Assembly (NCBI GenBank): GCA_028874075.1
Contig: JAPPLU010000060.1
Location: forward strand, 97,593 to 161,592
Origin: Chloroflexota bacterium
Lineage (GTDB): Bacteria; Chloroflexota; Dehalococcoidia; Lucifugimonadales; UBA3495
Direction: 5' to 3'
DNA length: 64,000 nucleotides
Position 1 is the stretch's first letter. Each line of letters starts with the position of its first letter. The position numbers were made by a program, and so were the translations under genes. The notes beneath the pieces were generated by a model. The model had not been told where the DNA came from, did not search any database, and was given only the letters and a program-made list of their open reading frames with translations. Shown piece by piece: positions 25,866 to 34,820 of the stretch.

Positions 25866-27137
25866 ATGAACATAAACGCCTTAGCCACCCCCTTCTCCCG
25901 CTTCCTCCAGGCCCTCGAACACAGGGACTTCCTTACTCTCTGGACTGCTAATCTCTGCGCCGGCGCCGCCGCCTGGGCCCTCATCGCCGCCCGCGCCGTG
26001 CTGGCCAACGATTTTACCGAGCTTTATCTCTGGGTCGGCGTGGTTACTTTCGCCGCCATGATCCCCCGCGTCTTCTCCACCGTTATCACCGGCTTCCTGG
26101 CCGACCGCTTCAATCGCCAGACCGTTCTTCAATGGACTTATACCCTGAACCTGGCTCATAACATTGTGCTGGCGCTGCTGGTTATGGTGGGGCTGGCCAA
26201 CATCTGGTGGCTAATTGGGCTATCGCTGCTTAACGGCACCTTGCGGTCGGCGCAGATGACTACGACCCAGTCGCTGGTGCCCAACCTGGTCCCCCGGAGT
26301 GTGCTGCCCAACGCCATCGCCCTCAATGAGGCCACGCAGCAGGGATCCCGTTTCGTCGGAGGGATGGTGGGATTCCTGGTAGCCCTGTATTTTGGCAACG
26401 AGCCGGTGTTCTGGGCCTGCGCGGTACTCTACGCAATGGGCCTGGTCCAGGTGGCCCGCATCGCCACCCGGTCCACCGGCAGGATGGACGCCCGGCGCGG
26501 TTTCTTCGGGAACCTGGCGGCCGGCTTTGCCTACGCTTACAGTCGCCCCAAGCTGCTGGCGATGATTCTCATCGTGCTGGCCCACTGTTCTCTGACCATG
26601 TCTTTCGAGTCGGTACTGCCGGCCATTTCGGAGGAGAAACTGGGCGTGGACTCGGAGGGCGGCACCCAGCTCCTGATTATGGGTGTTGGGCTGGGGGCCA
26701 TGTTCACCGCCATCTGGCTGGCCGGCATACGCAGTGAAAAGACGCGGGGCTGGCTTTTCCTGATTTTCGGAATCAGCAGTGGCGTCGGGCCGATCATTCT
26801 GGCGGTGTCTACCGATGTTTGGATATCGCTGGCGGCGACGGTGATAATGGGAATGAACCAGGGCGGTTTCATGACCATCACCCATACTATAATCCAGTCA
26901 ATAGTTGACGACTCTGTGCGCGGGCGGGTTTCCGGCGTTTATTCCTTCCACGTGGGTGGCAGCATGGCATTGGCTAACGGAGTAAACGCGGGCCTGGTGG
27001 ATGTTTCCTTCCTCAATGCGCCACTGATTCTGGCGGTGGGCGGCGCCATTTTCATCGTGGCTATGGTTTTCAGCCTGGCTAACCGGTCCTTGAGGAACAT
27101 ATACTTCGCCCAGCCGGCAGTGCCAGCCGCAGCATGA
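25866..27137 (+). CDS. MFS transporter (enterobactin exporter-like)
   Basis: Major facilitator protein of 423 residues with about twelve hydrophobic segments. The segment LADRFNRQTVLQW between TM2 and TM3 is the family A-like motif. The start FSRFLQALEHRDFLTLWTANL and the ASQ/N-rich loop after TM5 place it in the MFS_3/EntS-like group of drug and metabolite exporters. No clear SD precedes the ATG. The substrate is unknown. Confidence 0.88.
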   Translation: MNINALATPFSRFLQALEHRDFLTLWTANLCAGAAAWALIAARAVLANDFTELYLWVGVVTFAAMIPRVFSTVITGFLADRFNRQTVLQWTYTLNLAHNIVLALLVMVGLANIWWLIGLSLLNGTLRSAQMTTTQSLVPNLVPRSVLPNAIALNEATQQGSRFVGGMVGFLVALYFGNEPVFWACAVLYAMGLVQVARIATRSTGRMDARRGFFGNLAAGFAYAYSRPKLLAMILIVLAHCSLTMSFESVLPAISEEKLGVDSEGGTQLLIMGVGLGAMFTAIWLAGIRSEKTRGWLFLIFGISSGVGPIILAVSTDVWISLAATVIMGMNQGGFMTITHTIIQSIVDDSVRGRVSGVYSFHVGGSMALANGVNAGLVDVSFLNAPLILAVGGAIFIVAMVFSLANRSLRNIYFAQPAVPAAA

Positions 27138-27374
27138 TCCCAGGGTAGAACACATGGGGGCAAGCACTCAGGCGAATGCCCTCCTTGTCCCCGCCATTTC
27201 ATTTTCCATCCGCCGCAGGCGGCTTCTCCCTTCGCCTTATGCTGAGTTTGTGAAGACCCCCCCGCGTTTCAATCTACCTGTCCTTAACCCGATGCTCTGG
27301 TGGTAAAATTCTTTCCATGCCGCCGGTTGACTCGTCTGAGATGGCGGCTGAGGAGATAGAGGGAGGGGACTGTT

Positions 27375-29693
27375 TTGACTCAATACCTGGCAGCCATAAG
27401 CGCGCGGCGACCAATAATTGTCATTGTCATCTGGGTGCTACTATTGCTGGCCAGCGCGGGAGTTGTGGACCGGCTCCTGCCCAGCGCCACCACCACCGAT
27501 TTCAAGCTGGCCGACCGCTACGAGTCGCAGCAGGCGGCCAAAGTCCTGGAAGAGGGGCTCAGGGGCCCCGCCAAGTCCCCGGAGATCGTAATTTTGCGGT
27601 CTGACAGCCTGACCGTTGAAGATCCGGCTTTCCGCGCCAAAGTGGAACAGCTGCACCTGGAGATTTCCAGCCTGGGCCCGGACATAATTTCGGGAGGCCT
27701 GGACGACCAGAGTGTGTCCGACTTTCTTCCCGACCTGGTGGCCGCGGGTGTCCCCGACTCGCCCATTTCCCACTATTACCAGATAGCGGATGCAGGACCA
27801 GCCCTCCCGGCAGGGCTGGCGGAACAGCTGCTTCCCATCCTGGTCTCGGCAGACGGCGACACGGTGATGATGCACTACACCCTGGCCGGGTCGGTGGAAG
27901 AGGCGATAGACAACGTCCCCACGGTCATTCACATCGTCGAGGAAGCTAACCGGGAAGCCGGGTTCGAGGTCCTGATCGGTGGCGATGCCAGCGTGGCCCA
28001 CGAGAACAACGAACTGGCGGAGCAGGACCTTCAGAACGGCGAGCGGTTCGGCGTCCCCGTGGCTTTCCTGGTCCTGCTGGTGCTGTTCGGCGCCCTGGTC
28101 GCCACCCTGATTCCCCTGGGTCTTTCGGCCGTTTCCATTGCCGTTGCCCTGGCTGCGGTGGCCATCATCGGACAGACGTTCCCCCTGCTGTTCTTCGTCA
28201 ACATTATGGTGGTGATGATCGGGCTGGCGGTCGGCATTGACTATTCCCTGCTCATCGTGCTGCGCTTCAAGGAGGAACTAAATCATGGGTATCCCGTGCG
28301 GGAGGCAGTAGCGCGCACCGGAAACACGGCCGGGCGTACCGTTTTCTTCAGCGGGGCGACGGTAGTGCTGGCCCTGGTGGGGCTGTTCATTGTGCCCTCG
28401 TCCTTCTACCAATCCCTGGCCCTGGGGGCAATCCTGGTGGTCGTAGCCACCCTGGCGGCGACACTGACCCTGCTACCCGCCGTGCTCTCCCTCCTCGGCC
28501 ACCGAGTCAACTTCCTGACCATCCCCTTTATCAACCGCTTCGCCCTGAAGGGGGCCGATACGTCCACGGGCGGGTTCTGGGACAAGATCACCCATATCGT
28601 TACGTGGCAGCCCGTCATCAGCCTGCTGATCGTGGGAGTGCCCATGCTGATACTGTCCTGGTTCTACCTGGACATCCGGACCGGCCTGAACGACGTTAAC
28701 ACCTTCCCGGACAAGGCGGAAACCAAGAAGGCTTTTCTCCTGATGGAGGAGGAATTTTCTTTTGGCGAGGTAACGCCGGCAGGGTTCCTCAGCCCGGCGG
28801 ATATAGTTATTTCAGGGGACGTTGACTCGCCGCAGGTACAGGAAGCCATCGGCAAGCTGCAGCAGTCCCTGGCCGCCGACCCTACTTTCCCGCTTCCGCC
28901 CCAGCCCCCGGTGGTCAACGAGCGGCGGGACCTCGCCCTGCTGGTACTACCCTTCCCGGGCAAATCAACCACGCCGGAAGCCGCCGACAATATGGAAATC
29001 TTGCGCGAGCGGCATATCGCCGACGCCTTCCGGGGCGTGCCGGCCGAGGTCCTGGTGGGAGGCCTGACGGCGGAGGTGGCGGACTTCTACGGAATTGTGC
29101 GGGTTTATACACCCATAGTCTTCGCCTTTGTGCTGGGCCTGAGCTTCCTGATTCTGATGATGGTGTTTCGATCCATCGTCATACCCCTGAAAGCCATCAT
29201 AATGAATCTGCTTTCTGTGGGCGCTACCTACGGGCTGCTGGTGCTGGTGTTCCAAAAGGGCTTCGGCGCGGAACTGCTTGGGTTCCAGCAGGCCGACGTG
29301 ATCGATGCGTGGCTGCCCTTGTTCCTGTTCACTATCCTGTTTGGCCTGTCCATGGACTACCACGTCTTCCTGCTGAGCCGCATACGGGAGCGCTACGACG
29401 AGAGTGGCGACAACACCGAGGCAGTGGCTTACGGTCTACGTTCTACCGCCGGGTTGATTACGGGAGCCGCCTTGATTATGGTGGTGGTGTTTGGCGCCTT
29501 CGCCACCGGAGAGACCGTCGTCAACCAGCTGATGGGCTTCGGGCTGGCGATAGCGGTGTTCCTGGACGCCACCCTGGTGCGCTCGGTACTGGTGCCGGCG
29601 AGCATGGAGGTGTTGGGCAAGGGCAACTGGTACCTGCCTCCCTTCCTGCGCTGGCTGCCGGACTTGCGTGTAGAGGGTGAGGAAGGACATTAG
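27375..29693 (+). CDS. MMPL family RND transporter
   Basis: A 772-residue membrane protein with two RND half-repeats. TM1 (residues 12-32) is followed by an extracytoplasmic domain, then a cluster of about five membrane segments (220-360) containing GLAVGIDYSLLIVLRFKEEL, and the second half repeats this with LFGLSMDYHVFLLSRIRERY near residue 655. These GxxxDY motifs carry proton-relay aspartates in MmpL proteins. MMPL transporters export lipids, siderophores or drugs. The TTG start follows GGGAGGGG by 6 nt. The next gene begins 47 bp later and may be in the same operon. Confidence 0.93.
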   Translation: MTQYLAAISARRPIIVIVIWVLLLLASAGVVDRLLPSATTTDFKLADRYESQQAAKVLEEGLRGPAKSPEIVILRSDSLTVEDPAFRAKVEQLHLEISSLGPDIISGGLDDQSVSDFLPDLVAAGVPDSPISHYYQIADAGPALPAGLAEQLLPILVSADGDTVMMHYTLAGSVEEAIDNVPTVIHIVEEANREAGFEVLIGGDASVAHENNELAEQDLQNGERFGVPVAFLVLLVLFGALVATLIPLGLSAVSIAVALAAVAIIGQTFPLLFFVNIMVVMIGLAVGIDYSLLIVLRFKEELNHGYPVREAVARTGNTAGRTVFFSGATVVLALVGLFIVPSSFYQSLALGAILVVVATLAATLTLLPAVLSLLGHRVNFLTIPFINRFALKGADTSTGGFWDKITHIVTWQPVISLLIVGVPMLILSWFYLDIRTGLNDVNTFPDKAETKKAFLLMEEEFSFGEVTPAGFLSPADIVISGDVDSPQVQEAIGKLQQSLAADPTFPLPPQPPVVNERRDLALLVLPFPGKSTTPEAADNMEILRERHIADAFRGVPAEVLVGGLTAEVADFYGIVRVYTPIVFAFVLGLSFLILMMVFRSIVIPLKAIIMNLLSVGATYGLLVLVFQKGFGAELLGFQQADVIDAWLPLFLFTILFGLSMDYHVFLLSRIRERYDESGDNTEAVAYGLRSTAGLITGAALIMVVVFGAFATGETVVNQLMGFGLAIAVFLDATLVRSVLVPASMEVLGKGNWYLPPFLRWLPDLRVEGEEGH

Positions 29694-29740
29694 ATTGAGC
29701 CAGTCTTCCAGGCATTTACAGTCCAATAGGAGGCCCCGGT

Positions 29741-31069
29741 TTGACCGACACCAACACTGAACTGGACCGCTACCTGGAAACGACGCCCCTGTCCCGGGCC
29801 AGGTGGGAAGAGGCGCGCGACTACATGCCGGGCGGGGACAGCCGCAACTCCATTTTTTGGAAGCCTTACCCCATCTTCATTACCGATGCATCGGGCAGCC
29901 GGGTGATGGATTCGGACGGCGTCCAGCGCATCGACTTCATCAACACCATGACTACCATGATCCTGGGCCATGGCCCTGCACCGGTAGTGGATGCCGTCCG
30001 TCGCCAACTGGACCGGGGGTTCGGGTATAACGCTCCCAACGAGAGGCAAGTGGAGCTGGCCCGGATCCTCTGCGAGCGTATACCGAGCTTTGACCTGGTG
30101 CGTTTCACCAATTCGGGGACCGAGGCGACGTTGAATACCCTGCGGGCGGCGCGGGCCTTTACTGGTCGGACCAGGTTCGCCAAGGTCGAGGGCGGCTACC
30201 ACGGAACCCACGACGGGGTAACTGTCAGTGTTCGCGTTGACCCGTCCATCGCCGGAGATGCAGACAGCCCCGTGCCGGTGGCGGCCAGCGCCGGGCTGGC
30301 GCCCGGGGTGATGGAGCAGGTGGTGGTGGTTCCCTTCAACGACCTGGCCACGGCACGGGAGATTCTGGAGGAGAATGCCCAGGACCTGGCAGCAGTGATT
30401 ATTGAACCGGTTATGGGTTCGGTGGGAATGGTGCCGGCTTTGCCGGAGTACCTGGCAATGCTGCGGGATTTCTGCACCGCCAACGGCAGCATTTTGATCT
30501 TCGACGAGGTTATCAGCTACCGGGTGGCCCCGGGCGGTTCGCAGGAGTACTACGGCATCACACCGGACATGACAGCATTGGGCAAGATTATCGGAGGTGG
30601 CCTGCCGGTAGGGGCCTTTGGTGGGCGGCGGGACATCATGGACCTCTATGACCCTACAACCGGGCCCACCGTGTCACACGCCGGGACATTCAATGCCAAT
30701 CCCCTGACCATGCTGGCCGGGGCCGCAACAATGGAACAGTTGACGCCGGAGGTCTACCGGTCGCTGGCGGAGATGACCGAGTTGCTGAAGCAGGGAATCA
30801 GGGATGTATGCGGGGAGATGGAAGTGCCAGTGCAAGTTACTGGCTTGGGCTCCCTGTTCGGCATTCACTTCACGGACCGTGAGGTGCTGAACTACCGCGA
30901 CATTGCCGGTTGCGACCATGACCTGAGAGACCGGCTGTTCCTGGGGATGTTGAACGAGGGCATCCTGATGGCATCCAACCTGGTAGGCTCCCTTTCCACG
31001 GCAACTACGGCCGATGATGTGGACAGGTTCCTGGCGGCGTTTCGCACTGCCCTCGCGAGGAACATATAG
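29741..31069 (+). CDS. Class III aminotransferase, glutamate-1-semialdehyde aminomutase-like
   Basis: PLP enzyme of 442 residues, fold type I. FTNSGTEATLNTLRAARAFTGR (residues about 123-144), IFDEVISYR (aspartate pairing with the PLP ring) and the Schiff-base Lys in ALGKIIGGGLPVGAFGG are all present. It resembles HemL-like class III aminotransferases but differs enough that heme synthesis is not assured; no other hem gene lies here. A TTG start with AGGAGG 7 nt upstream. A strong terminator follows. Confidence 0.88.
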   Translation: MTDTNTELDRYLETTPLSRARWEEARDYMPGGDSRNSIFWKPYPIFITDASGSRVMDSDGVQRIDFINTMTTMILGHGPAPVVDAVRRQLDRGFGYNAPNERQVELARILCERIPSFDLVRFTNSGTEATLNTLRAARAFTGRTRFAKVEGGYHGTHDGVTVSVRVDPSIAGDADSPVPVAASAGLAPGVMEQVVVVPFNDLATAREILEENAQDLAAVIIEPVMGSVGMVPALPEYLAMLRDFCTANGSILIFDEVISYRVAPGGSQEYYGITPDMTALGKIIGGGLPVGAFGGRRDIMDLYDPTTGPTVSHAGTFNANPLTMLAGAATMEQLTPEVYRSLAEMTELLKQGIRDVCGEMEVPVQVTGLGSLFGIHFTDREVLNYRDIAGCDHDLRDRLFLGMLNEGILMASNLVGSLSTATTADDVDRFLAAFRTALARNI

Positions 31070-31108
31070 CTATCGGTTGCTGGACTGTGCGGCCTTAGAA
31101 CGATAAGT

Positions 31109-31137
31109 GCCCCGCCAATCGGCGGGGCGCTTTTCGT
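31109..31137 (+). terminator. Terminator after the aminotransferase gene
   Basis: GCCCCGCC (31109-31116) pairs with GGCGGGGC (31121-31128) across AATC, followed by GCTTTTCGTT. Confidence 0.85.
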
Positions 31138-31156
31138 TGCGGAACCTGTCTGGGGG

Positions 31157-31486
31157 CTAGGCTATCGGAGGCCGCTTTTCCCACTTTTCGGGGGCCGGGT
31201 AGACCGGCGTAGCTACGTTGCGGCCAATTTCGCCGTCGAACCAGTCTGCAACCTCGGAACGCCACTTGGTGTAATGAGGGGCCGCTCGGTGGGCTTCCAC
31301 CGCCGCTTCGTCCTCGTATACTTCGAACAAGTGGATGCGGTTCTCGTGCTCGTTATCCTGCAGCACGTCGAAGCGGAGGCAGCCCGGCTCGTCGTTGTTG
31401 GAGCCGATGGCGTCGCCCATCATCGATGCCATGAACTGTTCCTTGAATCCAGGTTTAATATTGATGGTTACCAGAAGCGCGATCAT
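31157..31486 (-). CDS. Antibiotic biosynthesis monooxygenase (ABM) domain protein
   Basis: Small dimeric alpha/beta-barrel protein, 109 residues from the ATG at 31486 (GGAGG 4 nt upstream). The segments ALLVTINIKPGFKEQF, GCLRFDVLQDN and IHLFEVYEDEAAVEAHRAAPHY are the ABM/YgiN pattern. Relatives include quinol monooxygenases and LsrG; many are of unknown role. It is convergent with the aminotransferase. Confidence 0.88.
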   Translation of the reverse strand: MIALLVTINIKPGFKEQFMASMMGDAIGSNNDEPGCLRFDVLQDNEHENRIHLFEVYEDEAAVEAHRAAPHYTKWRSEVADWFDGEIGRNVATPVYPAPEKWEKRPPIA

Positions 31487-31637
31487 TGTTCCTCCAGGCG
31501 TGTTAGTCGTCATCTACCGTAGCAACTCGGGACACTATGCGGAGTTCTCCACTACTGATCCCGAAACAGGGCCATTATATCCGGGGCCAATTGGCAAGAC
31601 AACCGCGAGCGGTACCAGGCCTGGCGCCTCTGGGAAT

Positions 31638-31666
31638 AATGACAGGGCAAGTTTGCCGTTGTAGAA
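31638..31666 (+). promoter_or_regulatory. Promoter of the glutaredoxin-like/thioredoxin-like operon
   Basis: ATGACA (31638-31643) and TAGAAT (31661-31666) are separated by 17 bp. Transcription would start near 31673, about 50 nt before the ATG at 31722. Confidence 0.65.
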
Positions 31667-31721
31667 TGGCAAAAACCCCACCGTCCCCTGGCCACATATG
31701 GGATGTGCAGGAGGCTCCAGC

Positions 31722-31937
31722 ATGGCGGATATTCCAGTCGTATACACTCTGACTGTTTGACCGGCCTCCGACCGGTTGCGCGACGCGTGGCGTCGACAGG
31801 GAATCCAGTACGAAGAAAAGCGGGTCGACCAGAGCCAGGACACCCTGGACGAAGCACTCCTGTATGGGGACTCGGTGCCGATCATCGTGTTTCCCGACGG
31901 CCGGGTTGAGATTGGCTTTGAAGGTCATCGTGGTTGA
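31722..31937 (+). CDS. Glutaredoxin-like selenoprotein, in-frame TGA read as selenocysteine (proposed)
   Basis: From the ATG at 31722, with a perfect AGGAGG 7 nt upstream, the frame reads MADIPVVYTLTV, then TGA (31758-31760), then PASDRLRDAWRRQGIQYEEK and onward to a TGA stop at 31935, 71 residues in all. The fold is glutaredoxin/NrdH-like: strand VVYTLT, active site (U)PAS, helix, the cis-Pro segment SVPIIVFPDG and the final GFEG. The TGA falls exactly where the catalytic N-terminal Cys belongs (residue 13), with Ser at the second position, as in monothiol CPxS types. A hairpin suited to a bacterial SECIS follows. A thioredoxin-like gene lies 82 bp downstream. The alternative is a Cys-to-stop mutation; selA/selB/selC are not in the window. 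Confidence 0.72.
31758..31795 (+). promoter_or_regulatory. Candidate bacterial SECIS element
   Basis: After the TGA come 20 nt, then a perfect 6-bp stem CGACGC (31781-31786)/GCGTCG (31790-31795) closed by loop GTG. The apical loop is 26 nt from the UGA and starts with G, within the spacing and loop rules described for bacterial SECIS elements. A second small stem, ACCGG/CCGGT, lies directly after the TGA. Confidence 0.6.
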
Positions 31938-32019
31938 GAAATCGGCTAGCAGCCAGTTTGGCCGCCTCAACCAGGACACATTACGAAAGTTCGAGGAAAT
32001 GACATTAAGGAGGTAAACC

Positions 32020-32607
32020 ATGGCCAGCGAAACCAGCGTTGTAACCCCCCAGCGGTTTGATGAGGGATTCCGGTACGCCGACTACATGGCTCAGGTAAAT
32101 GTAAACAAGGACCGGATGGACAGCTTCTATGAGAACTTCAAGGTTACGCCCGAGAACGAAGCATCCCTGAAGGAACTGGCTGCCGACCCCAACGGCCCCA
32201 CCAAGATGCTGGTTCTGGGCGAAGATTGGTGCGGCGACGTGGTGCGTGGTCTGCCCGTGCTGGCACGCATGGCCGAGGCCGCAGGCTGGGACATGCGGGT
32301 ATTCCCCCGCGACCAGCACCACGACATCATGAACGAGTTCCTGAAGGAAGGACAGTTCATGTCCATCCCCACCGCCGTCTTCTATACCTCGGACCACCGC
32401 TACATCCTCCACTGGATTGAGCGACCGGAAGTAGCCGACCGCGAGCAGCGGGAAATAGAAGCGGCCATTCGCGCCCAAAACCCGGATATCAGCGACCAGG
32501 ATTTTGGCCGTGAACGTCGGGCGCGCACCTCGGCCAAGGCGGAGGATTGGCAGCAGGCGACGGTGGAGGAGCTCATTGAAAAGCTGCAACGGGGCATTGC
32601 CGGGTAG
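32020..32607 (+). CDS. Thioredoxin family protein
   Basis: A 194-residue cytoplasmic thioredoxin-fold protein. The segment TKMLVLGEDWCGDVVRGLPVL has a single active-site Cys71 in WCGD, and the cis-Pro lies in FMSIPTAVFYT. There is no second Cys two residues on, so a monothiol or non-redox role is possible. AAGGAGG lies 6 nt before the ATG. It is the second gene of the operon led by the proposed glutaredoxin-like selenoprotein, which suggests they act on the same thiol or peroxide chemistry. Confidence 0.88.
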   Translation: MASETSVVTPQRFDEGFRYADYMAQVNVNKDRMDSFYENFKVTPENEASLKELAADPNGPTKMLVLGEDWCGDVVRGLPVLARMAEAAGWDMRVFPRDQHHDIMNEFLKEGQFMSIPTAVFYTSDHRYILHWIERPEVADREQREIEAAIRAQNPDISDQDFGRERRARTSAKAEDWQQATVEELIEKLQRGIAG

Positions 32608-32640
32608 CTACCGACTCCTGCAAAGCAATGTAGAAAAGAA

Positions 32641-32681
32641 GAGCCGCAGCTGGAATGGCTGCGGCTCGACTCTTTGCTCTG
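32641..32681 (+). terminator. Terminator of the redox operon
   Basis: Perfect 10-bp stem GAGCCGCAGC (32641-32650)/GCTGCGGCTC (32658-32667), 7-nt loop, then GACTCTTTGCTCT. Confidence 0.85.
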
Positions 32682-32781
32682 AGTCTTTGGAGGAAGAAAG
32701 CCAGGACATATCTTCGAGCCTTCACCACCATCTCTACCCTTCCTCCTAATTGGGGAAGGGACAATGCAGTTTGGAACTTCC

Positions 32782-33774
32782 TCAGCCTACGGCCAAGCCC
32801 CGTACTTCCTTCGCCTTGTCCGGCAGATCGTAGCTGCTCCAGGTGGCTCCGTCGTCGAAGGAACCGAAGACCTGGCCGTCCCGGGCGGCGCAGAAGACGT
32901 GAGATGGTTCCCGCGCGTTTACCCTGACGGCCATCATAGTGCTGTTGGCGGCAATTCCCGCGCCCACAGGCTCAAAGCTCTTGAACAGGTCGCGGCTTCG
33001 GTAGAGGGCGCCCTGGCGGCTGCGAGCAGCGGCTCCGATGGACACATAGAGCATGTTTGGGTCGTGGGGAGCGGCGTAAAGGTCGCGAGTATAGGTGATT
33101 TCCGAGAACTGGCCAAAGTCGATGGGAATCCACTCGCTGCCCCGATCAGGCCCGATGAAGGGGCCCACGCGGGTGGTGATGAATACCGTGTGGGGCGACG
33201 CGCCGGTGCACTGGACCCCGTGCAGGTCCAGGGTATCTTCACTGGGCGCCAGGGAACCCGTAATGCTGTCCCATGTATCGCCGCCGTCGGCTGAACGCAT
33301 CACGCCAGCCACTTCCAAAGCGGCGTACATTTCGTCCGGGAAGTTGGGGTCGGCAGTCAGCCCGATGACGCGAGTGGGGAAGGCCATGGTGACTTCATCA
33401 GAGCCCATGGGCAGGTTCAGTTTGGTCCACGAGTCCCCACCGTTGGTGCTCCGGTAAAGCTCCCCGGGGGCCGTGCCTGCATACATAACCTGTGGATCGC
33501 GGGGCCGGAACAGGAACGTCCACACCGGCGGGGCCAGGGTCGGATAGTCCAGGCGTTCCCAGTGGTCGCCCCGGTCGGTGCTGCGATAGGGGCCTTCCTG
33601 GGTACCGGCATATATTATGGACGGGTCGCTGGGGTGGACGGCGACGCCTGGCACAACCGGGTTATCGGGCAGGCCGTTGGTAAGTTCCTCCCAGGTTTCG
33701 CCGCCGGGAGACCGGCGGTAAAGGCCGCTGCTTTCAGCGCCCACATAGACGTAGGTGTTGTGATTGGCAGTCAC
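32782..33774 (-). CDS. BNR/Vps10-type beta-propeller protein
   Basis: A 330-residue protein made of repeated sialidase/BNR-like Asp-box blades: LYRRSPGGETWEEL, PYRSTDRGDHWERL, LYRSTNGGDSWTKL, VMRSADGGDTWDSI, VFGSFDDGATWSSY. No signal peptide is seen, unlike many exported relatives. The GTG start has AAGGAG 8 nt upstream. Similar proteins are annotated as exo-alpha-sialidase or glycosyl hydrolase, but the catalytic Arg triad of sialidases is not evident, so function is open. Confidence 0.85.
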   Translation of the reverse strand: MTANHNTYVYVGAESSGLYRRSPGGETWEELTNGLPDNPVVPGVAVHPSDPSIIYAGTQEGPYRSTDRGDHWERLDYPTLAPPVWTFLFRPRDPQVMYAGTAPGELYRSTNGGDSWTKLNLPMGSDEVTMAFPTRVIGLTADPNFPDEMYAALEVAGVMRSADGGDTWDSITGSLAPSEDTLDLHGVQCTGASPHTVFITTRVGPFIGPDRGSEWIPIDFGQFSEITYTRDLYAAPHDPNMLYVSIGAAARSRQGALYRSRDLFKSFEPVGAGIAANSTMMAVRVNAREPSHVFCAARDGQVFGSFDDGATWSSYDLPDKAKEVRGLAVG

Positions 33775-34820
33775 GGCAACATCTCCTTGTTAGTGTCTTG
33801 GGAAGCCTAAGGGTGGTGGTATTGCAACAAATCGGCAGGGGGTTGTCAACTTGAGCGGAAGGTAATGCCCCATTCGAGACCGTCAGGCGTGCCCGAGGGT
33901 TTTGTCCTGTTTTGTAAGTGCCCTGCCTTGAAGAATTCTCTTGACCTGGACTTGGGCATCGGAAAGGCAATGCCGGCTGGCTATGCGCAAGCTTCCCGCC
34001 CTTTCAACCAATGTCCTCAGATGAGGAAATTTTCCTTTTCCGCGCCATTTTGGTCCACTTTGGGCCATTTAGCTGTATTTTCGTATCTGCCCAGGGGACT
34101 GGCCCAGCAAGCCAGCGGCCCAACAGTGGGCGGTTTTCCAGCCAAGCTGACCACTCTCCAGATAGTGGATAGCACAAAAGTCCGGCGCAGGCCTGGGCCA
34201 TTCCGGGCCGTTTTGGGCCGTTTTGAGCCGCTTTCAGGAATGGAGTGAATGATGCCCAGGGGATCCGGCCGCCGGACGTATCCAGAGCCTCGAGAACAGG
34301 TGCAACGCGATCTATACTGAGTTGAGCCAGCGAAACACCTCCCGGCAACGAGTCAATTCTCCAGGGTGCCAGGCGAACAGCGGCGGTCTCATTTCCCCTC
34401 TCAACCGTCCCTCGTCTATACGGAAGGGATTTTTCAGGGTTTCTTCAGGGTTAATAGTAGAGGCCTGCAATCCTGCGTAGCAAGGCGCATCTGTCAGATG
34501 GAAATCCCATCGTAAATCAATGGCCCCTCGGGAGACCTAGTTGGTCGCGGGTAAGAGGACCTCCGGTCAGATAACGGGAAACTATCAAGCAAGTATTCGT
34601 CCCGGGCATGGAGGAATGCCGGCTCGGTCAAGACCAAAAATAGGGAAATATTCACAGATGTACCAAGACCCCGAATCCAACTTGATTCTTCCAGATGAAA
34701 CGCTCCGCTAAATCTGGCGGGGTGGCTGTGGCGTCATATGTCATATCTGTAGCACAATTCAAAAGACTGGTTCACAATTAACGCTCGGCCAATCACGGCG
34801 GGGCATTTTAATAAGTGGGA
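33775..34820. other. Long gene-poor region
   Basis: No protein-like frame is convincing across this 1046-bp stretch. It contains repeat copy A (34024-34245). From about 34440 onward it is visibly more AT-rich than neighbouring DNA, continuing into the two small genes to 35300. No integrase, tRNA or attachment site was seen. Confidence 0.5.
34024..34245 (+). repeat. Copy A of the GGCC/TTTT-periodic intergenic element
   Basis: Block 1 starts GGAAATTTTCC and includes CGCGCCATTTTGG and TTTGGGCC (34024-34070). Block 2 (34195-34232) is GGGCCATTCC followed by two GGGCCGTTTT-like units and TTTTGAGCC. A shared inner motif CTCCAGATAG lies between. The same layout occurs at 51425-51600. Confidence 0.8.

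Noticed and set aside
31935..31946. The second TGA of the glutaredoxin gene as another Sec codon
   Set aside because: Only three codons follow before TAG, and the fold is complete, so it is taken as the true stop.
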